Shown here piece after piece: positions 17,358 to 26,397 of a DNA stretch of 64,000 nt. A program made the translations under genes and the position numbers. Each line of letters begins with the position of its first letter. Positions within the stretch are counted from its first letter, which is position 1. The notes under the pieces are model-generated. The model had not been told where the DNA came from and ran no database searches. It was given only the letters and a program-made list of their open reading frames with translations. The DNA is taken from NCBI GenBank assembly GCA_040349255.1, contig JBEQUE010000111.1, positions 21,052-85,051 of the forward strand. The letters run 5' to 3'. The DNA comes from DATMER01 sp040349255. GTDB lineage: Bacteria; Acidobacteriota; Thermoanaerobaculia; Multivoradales; UBA5704.

Positions 17358-19943
17358 GTGTCCAAGAAAACAGTCTTCCTCAGCTACAGCCACCGGGACG
17401 AACGCTGGAAGGAACGGCTCGAGACGGCCCTGAAGACGCTGGGCATCCGGGAGGGCGTCGAGGTCTGGAGCGACCGTCGGATCGGAGCGGGCGACGGCTG
17501 GGAGGCCGAGATCCTGGCGGCGATGGACCGCGCCGTGGTGGCTGTCCTCCTGATCTCGAACGACTTCCTGGCCTCCGAGTACATCCGGAACGTCGAGGTC
17601 CCCCACCTCCTGAAGCGTCGGGACCAGGGAGCCCTGCGCCTCCTCCCCTTGTTCGTCCATCCCAGCACGTGGAAGGAGATGGACTGGCTCACTCCGATCC
17701 AGGGCCGGCCCAAGGATGCGAAGCCGCTCTCCAGGTGCCGGAAGGCCGAGGCCGACGAGCACCTCTCCGCCGCTGCCCAGGAGGTCCGGGGGTGGTTGAA
17801 CGATGACGCCAAGGAGCGAGTCTCCAAAGCCCCCGAAGGGGGCGCAGGCATAAAGCCTGGGGTTTCAACCCCAGGTGAGCGAGCCCCCCAAACCACCCCA
17901 AGCCCCGAAGGGGCGCAGGCACGGGTGCGGGGTGGCAGTCCCGCGGGGTTGGATGGTGGTATGCCTGCGTCCCTTCGGGACTCGGGGGATCGGGGTGGCC
18001 GTTTTCCAGGGGTTGAAACCCCTGGCTATATGCCGCCGTCCCTTCGGGACTCGCCACCCCGCCTCGACGTCGGCCGCCTGCCCATCGCCGGACCTTATCT
18101 AATAGGTAGAGAGACCGAGCTCGCCCGGCTGGATGCCGCCTGGGAGGACCCCAACATCCGGGTCCTGGCCCTCGTGGCTTTCGGAGGCACGGGCAAGTCG
18201 GCCCTGGTCAGCCGCTGGCTGCAGAACCTTTCCCTGGACGGCTATCGCGGAGCCCGGCGAGTCCTGGATTGGTCCTTCTACAGTCAGGGCAGCGAGCAGG
18301 ATCGGGTCGCCTCCGCCGATCGCTTCCTGGACCACGCCTTGGCTTGGTTCGGAGATCCCGATCCCAAGGCCGGCGCGGCCCGGGATCGCGGGCTCCGATT
18401 GGCCGAGCTAATCCGCCAGGAGAAGACCCTGCTTGTCCTCGACGGCATTGAGCCGCTCCAGCATCCTCCGAATCATCCGCTGGCCGGTCGGCTGAGAGGC
18501 CCTGGGCTCGCGGCATTGCTCAAGGCTCTGGCTGCTGGGAGCTCAGGTCTGTGCGTGATGATCACCCGCGAGCGCATCGCCGATCTGGAGGGTCTCCCGG
18601 CCGCCCCGCAGGAGGATCTGGAATCCCTCTCCCCAGAGTCCGGAGCGGAATTGCTGAAGGCGCTCGGGGTCAAGGGGAAGGACTCGGAGCTGCTGGCCGC
18701 CTCGAAGCGGTTCGGCAACCACGCCCTGACACTCTCGCTGCTGGGTGGCTACCTGGCCCGGGCCTGCAGAGGCGATATTCGCCGCAGCGAGGAGGTGGAC
18801 CTCGCCGGAGCCGCCGAGAAGAAGGGCGGCCACGCCCTGCGGGTCATCGGCACCTATGCCTCCTGGCTGGGAGAGGGTCCGGAGTTGGCGGCCCTCCGCC
18901 TGCTGGGGCTGTTCGATCGACCGGCCCAGCCCAAAGCCATCGCGGCCCTGCGGGCGAAGCCAGCCATTCCGGAGTTGACTGAGCCGCTGGTGGACCTGGG
19001 AGAGGAGGATTGGCAACTGGCGCTCTCCAGTCTCCGGGAGCACGGTCTTCTGCTGGCCGCCGATCCTCACCAGCCGGGCATCTTGGACGCCCATCCCCTG
19101 GTCCGAGTCTATTTCCAGAAGGATCTCCAGACTTGCCGTCCGGAAGCCTGGGAGGCGGGCAACCTGCGTTTGTACGAGCACCTTCAGAAGGAGGCGCCGG
19201 ACTTGCCCGACACGCTGGAGGCCATGGAGCCGCTGTTCACCGCAGTGATCCATAGCTGCCGGGCAGGGCGCCACCAGGAGGTGTTCAAGAAGGTCTACCG
19301 GCGGCGCATTCAGCAGGGCAGTGAGTTTTACAGTACCAATAAGCTCGGGGCCTTCAGCTCGGATCTGTCAGCACTGTCTGGGTTCTTTGATCGTCTCTGG
19401 GGCCAGCCCTCGGCGCGCCTCACTTCTAGTGATCAGGCGTTTGTTCTTAACGAGGCGGGTTTTTGCCTGCGTGCCCTAGGCCGGTTGGCGGAGGCGGTTC
19501 CGCTGATGGAGGCGGGGCTGAGGCAAGACGAGGGCCAGGAGAATTGGCGGAATGCAGCCGCCACTGCCAGCAACCTCAGTGAGCTGACCCTGACCCTAGG
19601 AGAGGTGACTCGTGCCGTATCGTTTGGGAAGCAGAGCGTCGCTCTGGCCGACCGCAGTGGCGATGCCTTCGAGAAAATGGATAACCGGACAGTACTGGCC
19701 GATGCCCTGCACCAGTCGGGCCGTTTAGGCAAGAGCGAGGAGACATTTCGCGAGGCGGAGGCCCTCCAAGCGGAGCAACTCGGCCCCCCCGGTTCTACTC
19801 GCTCGCTGGTTATCGGTACTGCGACCTGCTGCTGTGTCGTGGTGAACCTGAGGCGTGGGAGGAAGTGCGGAAGCGGGCAGAGCAAACGTTGGCCGAGAAC
19901 CGGAGTTGGTACCCGCTCCTCTCCATCGCCCTGGATCACCTGA
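17358..19943 (+). CDS. TIR-domain STAND ATPase with TPR repeats, frame broken near 19790
   Basis: Residues 1-150 form a TIR domain (KTVFLSYSHRDERW, AVVAVLLISNDFLASEY). Residues about 245-600 are a STAND/NB-ARC-like ATPase: Walker A FGGTGKS at 275-281 and Walker B TLLVLDGIE. TPR-like helices follow from about 640. TIR-STAND proteins occur in immunity, where TIR often cleaves NAD+ on activation. Residues 158-231 are an in-frame palindromic insertion in the TIR-ATPase linker. After the C7 run at 19784-19790 this frame becomes nonsense (RSLVIGTATCCCVVVNL) while the TPR sequence continues in another frame. It starts at GTG, close behind a -10-like TACAAT. Confidence 0.82.
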   Translation: MSKKTVFLSYSHRDERWKERLETALKTLGIREGVEVWSDRRIGAGDGWEAEILAAMDRAVVAVLLISNDFLASEYIRNVEVPHLLKRRDQGALRLLPLFVHPSTWKEMDWLTPIQGRPKDAKPLSRCRKAEADEHLSAAAQEVRGWLNDDAKERVSKAPEGGAGIKPGVSTPGERAPQTTPSPEGAQARVRGGSPAGLDGGMPASLRDSGDRGGRFPGVETPGYMPPSLRDSPPRLDVGRLPIAGPYLIGRETELARLDAAWEDPNIRVLALVAFGGTGKSALVSRWLQNLSLDGYRGARRVLDWSFYSQGSEQDRVASADRFLDHALAWFGDPDPKAGAARDRGLRLAELIRQEKTLLVLDGIEPLQHPPNHPLAGRLRGPGLAALLKALAAGSSGLCVMITRERIADLEGLPAAPQEDLESLSPESGAELLKALGVKGKDSELLAASKRFGNHALTLSLLGGYLARACRGDIRRSEEVDLAGAAEKKGGHALRVIGTYASWLGEGPELAALRLLGLFDRPAQPKAIAALRAKPAIPELTEPLVDLGEEDWQLALSSLREHGLLLAADPHQPGILDAHPLVRVYFQKDLQTCRPEAWEAGNLRLYEHLQKEAPDLPDTLEAMEPLFTAVIHSCRAGRHQEVFKKVYRRRIQQGSEFYSTNKLGAFSSDLSALSGFFDRLWGQPSARLTSSDQAFVLNEAGFCLRALGRLAEAVPLMEAGLRQDEGQENWRNAAATASNLSELTLTLGEVTRAVSFGKQSVALADRSGDAFEKMDNRTVLADALHQSGRLGKSEETFREAEALQAEQLGPPGSTRSLVIGTATCCCVVVNLRRGRKCGSGQSKRWPRTGVGTRSSPSPWIT
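17829..18050. repeat. In-frame palindromic element inside the TIR-STAND gene (222 bp)
   Basis: This 222-bp (74-codon) stretch is built of hairpins. The outer pair comprises GCCCCC-GAA-GGGGGC (17829-17843) with CCTGGGGTT-TC-AACCCCAGG (17856-17875), mirrored by CCAGGGGTT-GA-AACCCCTGG (18006-18025) with GTCCC-TTC-GGGAC (18038-18050). An inner pair is GCCCC-GAA-GGGGC (17902-17914) with GTCCC-TTC-GGGAC (17969-17981). The nesting is that of an inverted pair of REP-like units. It keeps the reading frame open and encodes a Gly/Pro-rich linker. Confidence 0.78.
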
Positions 19944-20322
19944 GCCTCGGCCGGGCGCACCTGCGCCTCAGAGACTTCGCCAACGCCGCGGAGCACCTAG
20001 AGCGGGCAATGGAGAACCTGCGGCGGGCGGGTCAGGAACAATATCTACCCTCTGGACTTCTGGCCTGGGCTGCCCTGCGGCGGCTCCGGAAGGACTGGGC
20101 ATGCGCAGAGGCGGACCTCTCCGAGCGCTGGAGATCGCGGAGCGGGGTCTGATGCGCCTCCACGAGTGCGACGCGCACCTGGAATGGGCGCGGCTCTGCC
20201 AGGACCGGGGAGACCGGGAGGGCATGAAACAGCACTTAGTGCGGGCTCGGAAGCTAATGGAGGAGACGGGGTATGGGCGGCGGCGGGGGGAGGTGGAGGA
20301 ATTGGAGGGTCAGTTGCGTTGA
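19793..20322 (+). pseudogene. C-terminal TPR part of the TIR-STAND protein, displaced by two frameshifts
   Basis: From 19793 the frame reads YSLAGYRYCDLLLCRGEPEAWEEV, RKRAEQTL and SIALDHLSLGRAHLRL, the expected continuation of the TPR domain. It breaks again near 20125, and ALEIAERGLMRLHECDAHLEWARL continues in the third frame to a TGA at 20320-20322. Each break is repaired by adding one base: a C to the run at 19784-19790 and a G after CCGAG at 20121-20125. Either the gene is decaying or the assembly carries two single-base deletions; the downstream sequence has kept its protein-like character, which suggests recent loss or sequencing error. Confidence 0.72.
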
Positions 20323-20334
20323 GACCTCACCCCT

Positions 20335-20372
20335 GCCCCCTCTCCCGACCCTCCGCCCCCGGGAGAGGGGGC
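20335..20372. terminator. Strong hairpin between the TIR-STAND gene and the convergent PIN gene
   Basis: Perfect 13-bp stem GCCCCCTCTCCCG (20335-20347) pairing with CGGGAGAGGGGGC (20360-20372), loop 12 nt. It lies between convergent genes and resembles the hairpin at 11025-11051. No T run follows, so terminator function is inferred. Confidence 0.55.
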
Positions 20373-20409
20373 ACGCATCCGAACCTGTTACTGATTTCCG
20401 AGGACCCAG

Positions 20410-20817
20410 TCACAGGTCCAGAAATCTCACGGGAGTAAGGATCGGGATGTCCTGATACTCACTCAGGGACAGGAGGTGGCGATCTCCGGAGACGATGGCC
20501 GCCGCCCGAGCCGTCAAGGCGCAGGCGAGAACCATGTCATCGTCGGGGTCCTCTTCCACCACGGCCGGGACCGAGGACGGGTGGACGATCCTGGCAAGGG
20601 CGGAATAGCCGAGCACCAGGTCCCGGACCTGCAGTCCGGCCGCGCTCAGCCGCCGTAGGAACTTCTTCCTCTGCAGCACCTCGTCGAGCTCGGCGAGCAA
20701 TGCAGGGCTGGTGAACAGCTCGATGCGTCCGGCGCGGGCCAGCTCCAGTACCCGTTTCGACGGGCCTTGCCACAGGAGACCGGAGATGACGACGTTGGTG
20801 TCAGCGACCGCCCGCAT
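20410..20817 (-). CDS. PIN-domain toxin candidate
   Basis: A 135-aa PIN-fold protein of the putative-toxin PIN family. It begins AVADTNVVISGLLW with the first catalytic Asp, and EEDPDDDMVLACALTARAAAIVSGDRHLL carries the later acidic residues. PIN toxins cleave RNA. I chose ATG 20817, directly before the fold; ATG 20844 would add nine residues. It overlaps the 3' end of the upstream small gene by 17 nt, forming an antitoxin-toxin pair in the usual order. The pair lies in the accessory block between VWFA copies 1 and 2. Confidence 0.85.
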   Translation of the reverse strand: MRAVADTNVVISGLLWQGPSKRVLELARAGRIELFTSPALLAELDEVLQRKKFLRRLSAAGLQVRDLVLGYSALARIVHPSSVPAVVEEDPDDDMVLACALTARAAAIVSGDRHLLSLSEYQDIPILTPVRFLDL

Positions 20818-21067
20818 TCGCTCGGCGCTGCGCGCGGACGGCATGGATCTCGGATTCGACTTCCTCGTCGGTCAGCGGAGCCAACGGCAAGGAGGCAAGA
20901 CGGTCGGCAGCCTGAAAGAGACCGTCGATGCGGCGACGGCGAAGCTCCTCCCGCAGGAGAATCTCCAGAGCCATGGGATCGAGCAGCCCGTTGTCCTTCG
21001 CCTCCCGGGCGAGACTGTCCGGAAGGTTCAGCCTGATCTCCAGCTCTACCTTCGTCTCTTTATCCAT
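20801..21067 (-). CDS. Putative antitoxin of the PIN pair
   Basis: An 88-aa acidic and helical protein (KVELEIRLNLPDSLAREAKDNGLLDPMALEILLREELRRRR). The opening strand followed by two helices is compatible with a ribbon-helix-helix or AbrB-like DNA-binding start, and EVESEIHAVRAQRRAN gives a C-terminal toxin-wrapping helix. It precedes and overlaps the PIN gene, the usual antitoxin position. The assignment rests on this pairing plus general character. Confidence 0.7.
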   Translation of the reverse strand: MDKETKVELEIRLNLPDSLAREAKDNGLLDPMALEILLREELRRRRIDGLFQAADRLASLPLAPLTDEEVESEIHAVRAQRRANAGGR

Positions 21068-21109
21068 GTTCCGATCTCTCCGCCATCAGTGTACACGACC
21101 TTTTACGGA

Positions 21110-23704
21110 TCATGGATAGTAGCCGCGCATCGTCTTGACCTCCACGCCCGACTTAGCCACCTTGAGGTCCACGGTCCGGAAGGTGTCTCCTCCGCCGGTG
21201 TTCGTGGACTGGTAGGCAATCAGGTACTTGGAGCGCAGCTCTTCCTCGATGGCGGCGTAGACCGGGCCTAAACCGGAGACGTCCTCCAGGAAGAAGGCCC
21301 GGCCGCCGGTCTCCTCGGCGAGCTTCTTGAGCTTGGGTTTCTCCACCTGAGGCCCGAGGCCGATCGGGTAGATGGCCACGCCGGCCCGGCGGGCGTAGTC
21401 GAGGGCCTCCTCCCAGCCGAAGCGGCTGCCTTCGTCCTTGCCGTCCGAGAGGAGGAGGATGGCGCGCTGGCCTTTCACGCCATTGAAATAGAAGAGGGTG
21501 AAGACGATCGTGTCGTAGAGCGCGGTGCCGCGCTCGGCCTTGAGGCCGGCCAGGCCGCCGGCGAGCGCGTTCACGTCCTTGGTGAACTTCACGGCCAGGA
21601 ACGGCCGGTCGTTGAAAGTGATCACCGCGGCGCGGTCCTTCGGGCGGACCGACTGCTCCAGGAACTGGAGCGCGGCGGTGCGCGTCTGGTCCAGGCTGTC
21701 CTCCATGGAGGCGGAGACGTCGAGCGCCACCGCGGCGTGGATCGGCAGGTCGGTGACCTTCTCGAAGCGCGCGATCGTCTGCGGGACGCCGTCCTCCGAG
21801 ACCTTGAAGTCCTTCGCCGCGAGCCCCTCGACCGGCCGGCCCTGGCGGTCGGTCACCGAGGTGTAGAGCTCGACGAAATCGACGTCCATCTCCTCCAGGT
21901 AGTCCGGAGCGTTGACGAAGACCAGATCCTCGGTGCTGTTGCCGTCCGAGAGATAGGCCACGGCGCGGACGTAGGCCAGCGGCTGGTCCTTCGGGAGGAT
22001 CACGGCCTGGTTGTAGGGCGGCTGGTAGAGCGTCGCCACCCGGGTCTCGTCGAGGAAGATCTCGACGCGCTCGATCGTCTCGCCGTCCGGCGCCTCGACC
22101 TCGGCCCGCACGGGCACGCTCGACTCGTAATGCTCGCCGCGCCGGGGCTCGGCGAGCCGCAGCCGGAAGCGGTTCGCGGCGGCGTTGACCAGCCGTTCGT
22201 CGCGCGCCAGCTCGCGGCCAGCCGCGTCGTAGCCGACCGCCGTCAGGGTGCGCGGGCGTGGCAGCGCCCCGAGGTCCAGCTCGACGCTGAACGGCGGCTT
22301 CCTCTTGGTGAGCACCGGCTTGCCGTCCAGGGAGAACACGACCTGCGCGATATCCCCGCTGGTCAGGGTGTCGAAGCGGTTCATGCCGGTCGGCAGCTCG
22401 CCGGGCGGCGGCAGGATTTGGACCACCGTGTCCCCGTTCGCCAGCGCCTGGTTGGCCGCCGCCAGGACGCGGGCCGTGTCGGGGTCGGCGGGGGGCGGCG
22501 GAGGCAGGGCGGCCTCGACGAGCGGCACCGTCAGCGGGCGCTCGACGCGGTAGAAGCGGCCCGAGTTCAGGTCCTCCACCTTGAGGACCAGCGTGTACTC
22601 GCCGGGCCGGAGCGGGCGCTGGAAGACGAGCGGGATCGTGGAGCCCGCCGGGGCCTCCGAGGCCGGGACATCGAAGCGGAAGCGGAAGCGGTCGAAGAGG
22701 CCCGGCTCGTCGGTCTCCTTGGTCAGCACCTCGCCGGTCAGGAGGAAGTTGTACGACCGGCTGCCGGCGAGCTGGACGACCCCGGCCTCGGACGCCGGCA
22801 CGGCGACCAGGCCCTGGAGCACGGTCCGGCTGCGCTGGCGGCCCGGGAACTCCACGTCGAGCTTCGCTTCGAGGGCTGGAGCCCCGGCGGGCACGTCGGT
22901 CAGGTAGGACTCGAAGGTCGGGACCCACTCGGCGCCCGGCGGGGCCGGCGACGAGTCGGCCTTCTGCAGGATGAACGGCCAGTCATTGCCCTTTTCCAGG
23001 ATCCAGCCGATGGCGGCGGCGATCTTCTTCCCCTTGTCGTCGGGCCCGCAGGCGAGCACCCGCGCGAAGCCGCCCTTCGACTCCTCCCCGGCCATGGCGG
23101 AGCGCCAGTCGCGATCGACCGGCGCGCCCTCGGTGGCGGCGCCGTCGGCGAGGAGGGTGTCGATCCCTCCCTCGGCCGGATCCCAGATGCGCCAGCGGCC
23201 GGCTCCCCACTTCCGGTAGAGGATCAGGACGAGCTCGCGCTTGGTCCGCTCGCTGTGGCTGAAGTACCAGACCTCCAGCGGCCAGAGGATCATCGGGCAG
23301 TCGGAGGTGAGGACGTCGTCCGGGATGCCGTTCAGGCGCAGGGCGCGGGCGCGGGCGTCCTTGAGATCGCCGTAGCGCCGGAGGGCCTCCGCGGTGCGCG
23401 TCTCCCAGCCGTCCCGGAACTCGTTGCGCGGCGTCCGGGGGTTTTCGTCGCGGACCTGCCAGAAGCGGTCGATGAAGGCGTCGCGCTGGTAGTCCTTGGT
23501 GAGCGCGAGGAAGGAGACCCACTCCTCGTCCGTGAGGAGGATGTCCACCGTCTCCACCCAGGCCCGGTATTTCTCCGGCAGCGCCTCGACCGCCCGTTTG
23601 CGGGCTTCGAGGTCGGGCTTGGTATCCGCCGGGAGGCCCAGGAGCGGGCCGGCCGACAGGAGAAGCAGGGCGAAGAGCACACACCACGAACGGCGCTCGG
23701 GCAT
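21110..23704 (-). CDS. Secreted GWxTD plus VWFA domain protein, copy 2
   Basis: An 864-aa paralogue of the proteins at 14507 and 23727. A signal peptide (WCVLFALLLLSAGPLLG) leads to the GWxTD domain (FLALTKDYQRDAFIDRFWQVRDE), a middle part with Ig-like strands (FRLRLAEPRRGEHYESSVPVRAEVEAPDGETIERVEI), and a VWFA domain with MIDAS DVSAS, a conserved TFND segment and final RGYYP. It begins 22 nt after the stop of copy 3, so copies 3 and 2 form an operon. Close similarity to copy 3 indicates local duplication. Confidence 0.9.
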   Translation of the reverse strand: MPERRSWCVLFALLLLSAGPLLGLPADTKPDLEARKRAVEALPEKYRAWVETVDILLTDEEWVSFLALTKDYQRDAFIDRFWQVRDENPRTPRNEFRDGWETRTAEALRRYGDLKDARARALRLNGIPDDVLTSDCPMILWPLEVWYFSHSERTKRELVLILYRKWGAGRWRIWDPAEGGIDTLLADGAATEGAPVDRDWRSAMAGEESKGGFARVLACGPDDKGKKIAAAIGWILEKGNDWPFILQKADSSPAPPGAEWVPTFESYLTDVPAGAPALEAKLDVEFPGRQRSRTVLQGLVAVPASEAGVVQLAGSRSYNFLLTGEVLTKETDEPGLFDRFRFRFDVPASEAPAGSTIPLVFQRPLRPGEYTLVLKVEDLNSGRFYRVERPLTVPLVEAALPPPPPADPDTARVLAAANQALANGDTVVQILPPPGELPTGMNRFDTLTSGDIAQVVFSLDGKPVLTKRKPPFSVELDLGALPRPRTLTAVGYDAAGRELARDERLVNAAANRFRLRLAEPRRGEHYESSVPVRAEVEAPDGETIERVEIFLDETRVATLYQPPYNQAVILPKDQPLAYVRAVAYLSDGNSTEDLVFVNAPDYLEEMDVDFVELYTSVTDRQGRPVEGLAAKDFKVSEDGVPQTIARFEKVTDLPIHAAVALDVSASMEDSLDQTRTAALQFLEQSVRPKDRAAVITFNDRPFLAVKFTKDVNALAGGLAGLKAERGTALYDTIVFTLFYFNGVKGQRAILLLSDGKDEGSRFGWEEALDYARRAGVAIYPIGLGPQVEKPKLKKLAEETGGRAFFLEDVSGLGPVYAAIEEELRSKYLIAYQSTNTGGGDTFRTVDLKVAKSGVEVKTMRGYYP

Positions 23705-23726
23705 CTCGCCTCCCGGGAATCAGGAT

Positions 23727-26324
23727 CTACGGATAGTAGCCTCGCAGCGTCTTGGCCTCCACGCCGGGCTTGTTCACCTTCAGATCGACGGTGCGGAACT
23801 CGTCGCTGCCGCTCGTGTTGCTCGACTGGTACGCGATCAGGTACTTCGAGCGCAGCTCTTCCTCGATGGTGCGGTAGATCGAGTCGAGCTCCGCCGCCTT
23901 CTGGACGAAGAAGGCCCGGCCGCCGGTCTCCTCCGAGATCTTCTCCAGCTTCTTGCGGTCCACGTCTTCGCCGAGGCCGATGGCATAGATGGTCACCCCG
24001 GCCCGGCGGGCGTAGTCCTGGGCGTCCTCGAACGTGAAGCGACTCCCCTCGTCTTTCCCGTCCGAGAGCAGGAGCAGTGCGCGCTGCCCCTTGACGCCGT
24101 TGAAGTAGAAGAGCGAGAAGATGATCGTGTCGTAGAGCGCGGTGCCGCGCTCGGCCTTGAGGCCCGCCAGGCCGCCGGCCAGGGTGGTGATGTCCTTGGT
24201 GAACTTGACCGCCAGGTTCGGCCGGTCGTTGAAGGTGATGAGCGAGGCCCGGTCCTTGGGCTGGATCGTCTGCTCCAGGAAGCGCAGCGCGGCCTCGCGG
24301 GTCTGGTCCAGGTTGTCGGACATCGAGGCCGAGACGTCCAGGGCCACGGCCGCGTGGATGGGCAGGTTGGTGACCTGCTCGAAGCGGGTGATCTCCTGCC
24401 GGACGCCGTCCTCGGTGACCGAGAAGTCCTTCTGCGCCAGGCCGGCGACCGGCCGGTTCTGGCGGTCGAGCGCCGAGGTGTAGAGCTCGACGAATTGAAT
24501 GTCGAGGGCGTCGAGCGTGTCCGGCGCGTTGACGAAGACCAGGTCCTCGGTCGAGTTGCCGTCGGTCAGGTAGGCCACGGCGCGCACGTAGGCCAGCGGC
24601 TCGCCCTTGGGCAAGACGATCGGCTGGGTGTACGGCGGCTGGTAGAGCGTGGCCACCCGGGTCTCGTTCAGGTAGTACTCGACGCGCTCCAGGGACTCGC
24701 CGTCCGGGATGTCCACCTGGGAGTTGGCGAGCAGACTGCTCTCGTAGTGCTGGCCGCGGCGGGGCTCCAGGAGCTTGACCTTGAAGCGGTTGACCACGGC
24801 GTTGATGAGCGTCTCGTCGCTCGCGATCTGGTTGCCGGCCGCGTCGAAGGCGGTGACCACGAGGTGCCGGGGGCGTGGCAGCGAGCCCAGGTCGAGCTCG
24901 ACGCTGAACGGCGGCTTGCGCTTGGTGAGCACGGCCTTGTCGTCGAGCGAGAAGGTGACCTGGGCGATGTCGCCGGTGGTCAGGGTGTCGAAGCGCAGCA
25001 TGCCGGTCTGGAGCTCGCCCGGCGGCGGCACGATCTTGACCGTGGTCTCGCCGTTGCTGATCGCGGCGTTGGCCTCGGCCAGGATGCGGGCGGTCTCGGG
25101 GTCGGACGGCGGCGGGGGCGGCGCCAGCTTGTCCACCTCGGGCACGGTCACGCTGCGCTCGATCCGGGCCAGCTTCCCGGAGTTCAGGTCCTCCAGCTTG
25201 ACGACCATCAGGTAGTCGCCGGGCCGCAGGTAGCGCTGGAAGAGGAGCGGGAGCTGGGTGTCGGCTTCGGGCGCCGTGGCGGCCGCGGCGGCAGGGAAGT
25301 CGAACTTGTAGCGGAAGCGGTCGAACAGCCGGCCGCCCTGGAGGAGCTCGCCGGTGACCACGAAGTTGTACGACCGGTGGTCGGCGAGCTTCGCCATGCC
25401 GGCGTCGGCCGTGGCCAGCGAGAGCACGCCCTGGAGCACGGTCCGGTTCTGGTAGCGGCCGGGGAAGTCGAGATCGAGCTTCGCCGGCAGGACCGCGGCG
25501 CCGTCGGGGATGTCGGTCGAGTAGGAGCCGAAGGTGGCGACCCACTCGCCGCCGGGACCCTGGGGCTTGGACTCGATGCGCGACTGGAGCACGGTGTAGC
25601 CCATGCGCTGGCTGGCCACCCAGCCGATGCCCGCGGCGACCTTGTCGCCGTCGCGGGGGCAGCCCTGGGCGATCTCGCCGATCGAGTGCGACCGGCCGCC
25701 GATCGAGGTGGCGCCGCCCTCGTTGAACAGCACGTCCAGCCCCTCCATCGGGTTCCAGAGGTGGAAGAGCCCGGCGCCCCAGCGCTTGTAGAAGACGACC
25801 ACGAACTCCTGGCCGATCTGGTCGCTGCCGGCGTAGTACCAGACCTCCAGCGGCCAGAGCAGGGTGGAGCAGGTCGAGACGTAGGCGGCGGCGGGGGGGC
25901 CGTTGAGGAGGAAGATCTTGACCCGGTCGTCGTTGAGGTTGCCCTCCCACTGCGCGCGGGCCTGCTGGATGCGGGCCTCCCAGCGGTCGCGGAACTCGTT
26001 GCGCGCGGTGGCCTTGTACTTGTCGCGCGACTCCCAGAAGCGCTCGATGAAGGCGTCTCTCTGGTAGTCCTTGTCGAGCGCCAGGAAGGCGGCGCGCTCG
26101 TCGTCGGTCATCAGGAGCTGGACCTCGTCGAGCCACTCCTGGTACTTCGCGGGCAGCTTCGCGATGGCCTCCTTCTCGGCCTTCTGGATCTCCTTGCGCT
26201 CGGCCCGGGTGGGCTTTGGGTCGGCGGCCCGGGCGGCCGGAGCGAGAAGGAGGAAGGCGAGGAGTGCCAGGAACACTCCGTCCGCGAAAAGGGACGGCAA
26301 GCGGCGAATAGAGGACACGGGCAT
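23727..26324 (-). CDS. Secreted GWxTD plus VWFA domain protein, copy 3
   Basis: An 865-aa protein with a signal peptide (LFADGVFLALLAFLLLAPAARA), a Lys/Glu-rich spacer, the GWxTD domain (FLALDKDYQRDAFIERFWESRDK), Ig-like strands and a VWFA domain with MIDAS DVSAS, ending RGYYP. The middle and C-terminal parts match copy 2 almost segment for segment (for example the PILPKG-type Pro-Pro-Tyr loop, and AYVRAVAYLSDGNSTEDL / AYLTDGNSTEDL). It is first in the operon and diverges from the cysteine desulfurase gene. Probably secreted and possibly surface-attached; binding partner unknown. Confidence 0.9.
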   Translation of the reverse strand: MPVSSIRRLPSLFADGVFLALLAFLLLAPAARAADPKPTRAERKEIQKAEKEAIAKLPAKYQEWLDEVQLLMTDDERAAFLALDKDYQRDAFIERFWESRDKYKATARNEFRDRWEARIQQARAQWEGNLNDDRVKIFLLNGPPAAAYVSTCSTLLWPLEVWYYAGSDQIGQEFVVVFYKRWGAGLFHLWNPMEGLDVLFNEGGATSIGGRSHSIGEIAQGCPRDGDKVAAGIGWVASQRMGYTVLQSRIESKPQGPGGEWVATFGSYSTDIPDGAAVLPAKLDLDFPGRYQNRTVLQGVLSLATADAGMAKLADHRSYNFVVTGELLQGGRLFDRFRYKFDFPAAAAATAPEADTQLPLLFQRYLRPGDYLMVVKLEDLNSGKLARIERSVTVPEVDKLAPPPPPSDPETARILAEANAAISNGETTVKIVPPPGELQTGMLRFDTLTTGDIAQVTFSLDDKAVLTKRKPPFSVELDLGSLPRPRHLVVTAFDAAGNQIASDETLINAVVNRFKVKLLEPRRGQHYESSLLANSQVDIPDGESLERVEYYLNETRVATLYQPPYTQPIVLPKGEPLAYVRAVAYLTDGNSTEDLVFVNAPDTLDALDIQFVELYTSALDRQNRPVAGLAQKDFSVTEDGVRQEITRFEQVTNLPIHAAVALDVSASMSDNLDQTREAALRFLEQTIQPKDRASLITFNDRPNLAVKFTKDITTLAGGLAGLKAERGTALYDTIIFSLFYFNGVKGQRALLLLSDGKDEGSRFTFEDAQDYARRAGVTIYAIGLGEDVDRKKLEKISEETGGRAFFVQKAAELDSIYRTIEEELRSKYLIAYQSSNTSGSDEFRTVDLKVNKPGVEAKTLRGYYP

Positions 26325-26382
26325 CGATCTACCTCTTCAAATCGGCCAATACCGGCGGGAAGTCTCGTCTCGCCGCAAGCGT

Positions 26383-26388
26383 TACAAT
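26383..26388 (+). promoter_or_regulatory. Candidate -10 element (TACAAT) for the cysteine desulfurase gene
   Basis: TACAAT ends nine bases before ATG 26398. No SD sequence precedes the ATG, so a leaderless mRNA is likely if this element is used. No good -35 is visible. Confidence 0.45.
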
Positions 26389-26397
26389 GAGCCTCTC

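Noticed and set aside
19784..19790. Programmed -1 frameshift on CCC-CCC-C in the TIR-STAND gene
   Set aside because: A second frame break near 20125 has no slippery run, so decay or sequence error explains both more simply; kept only as a note in the finding.
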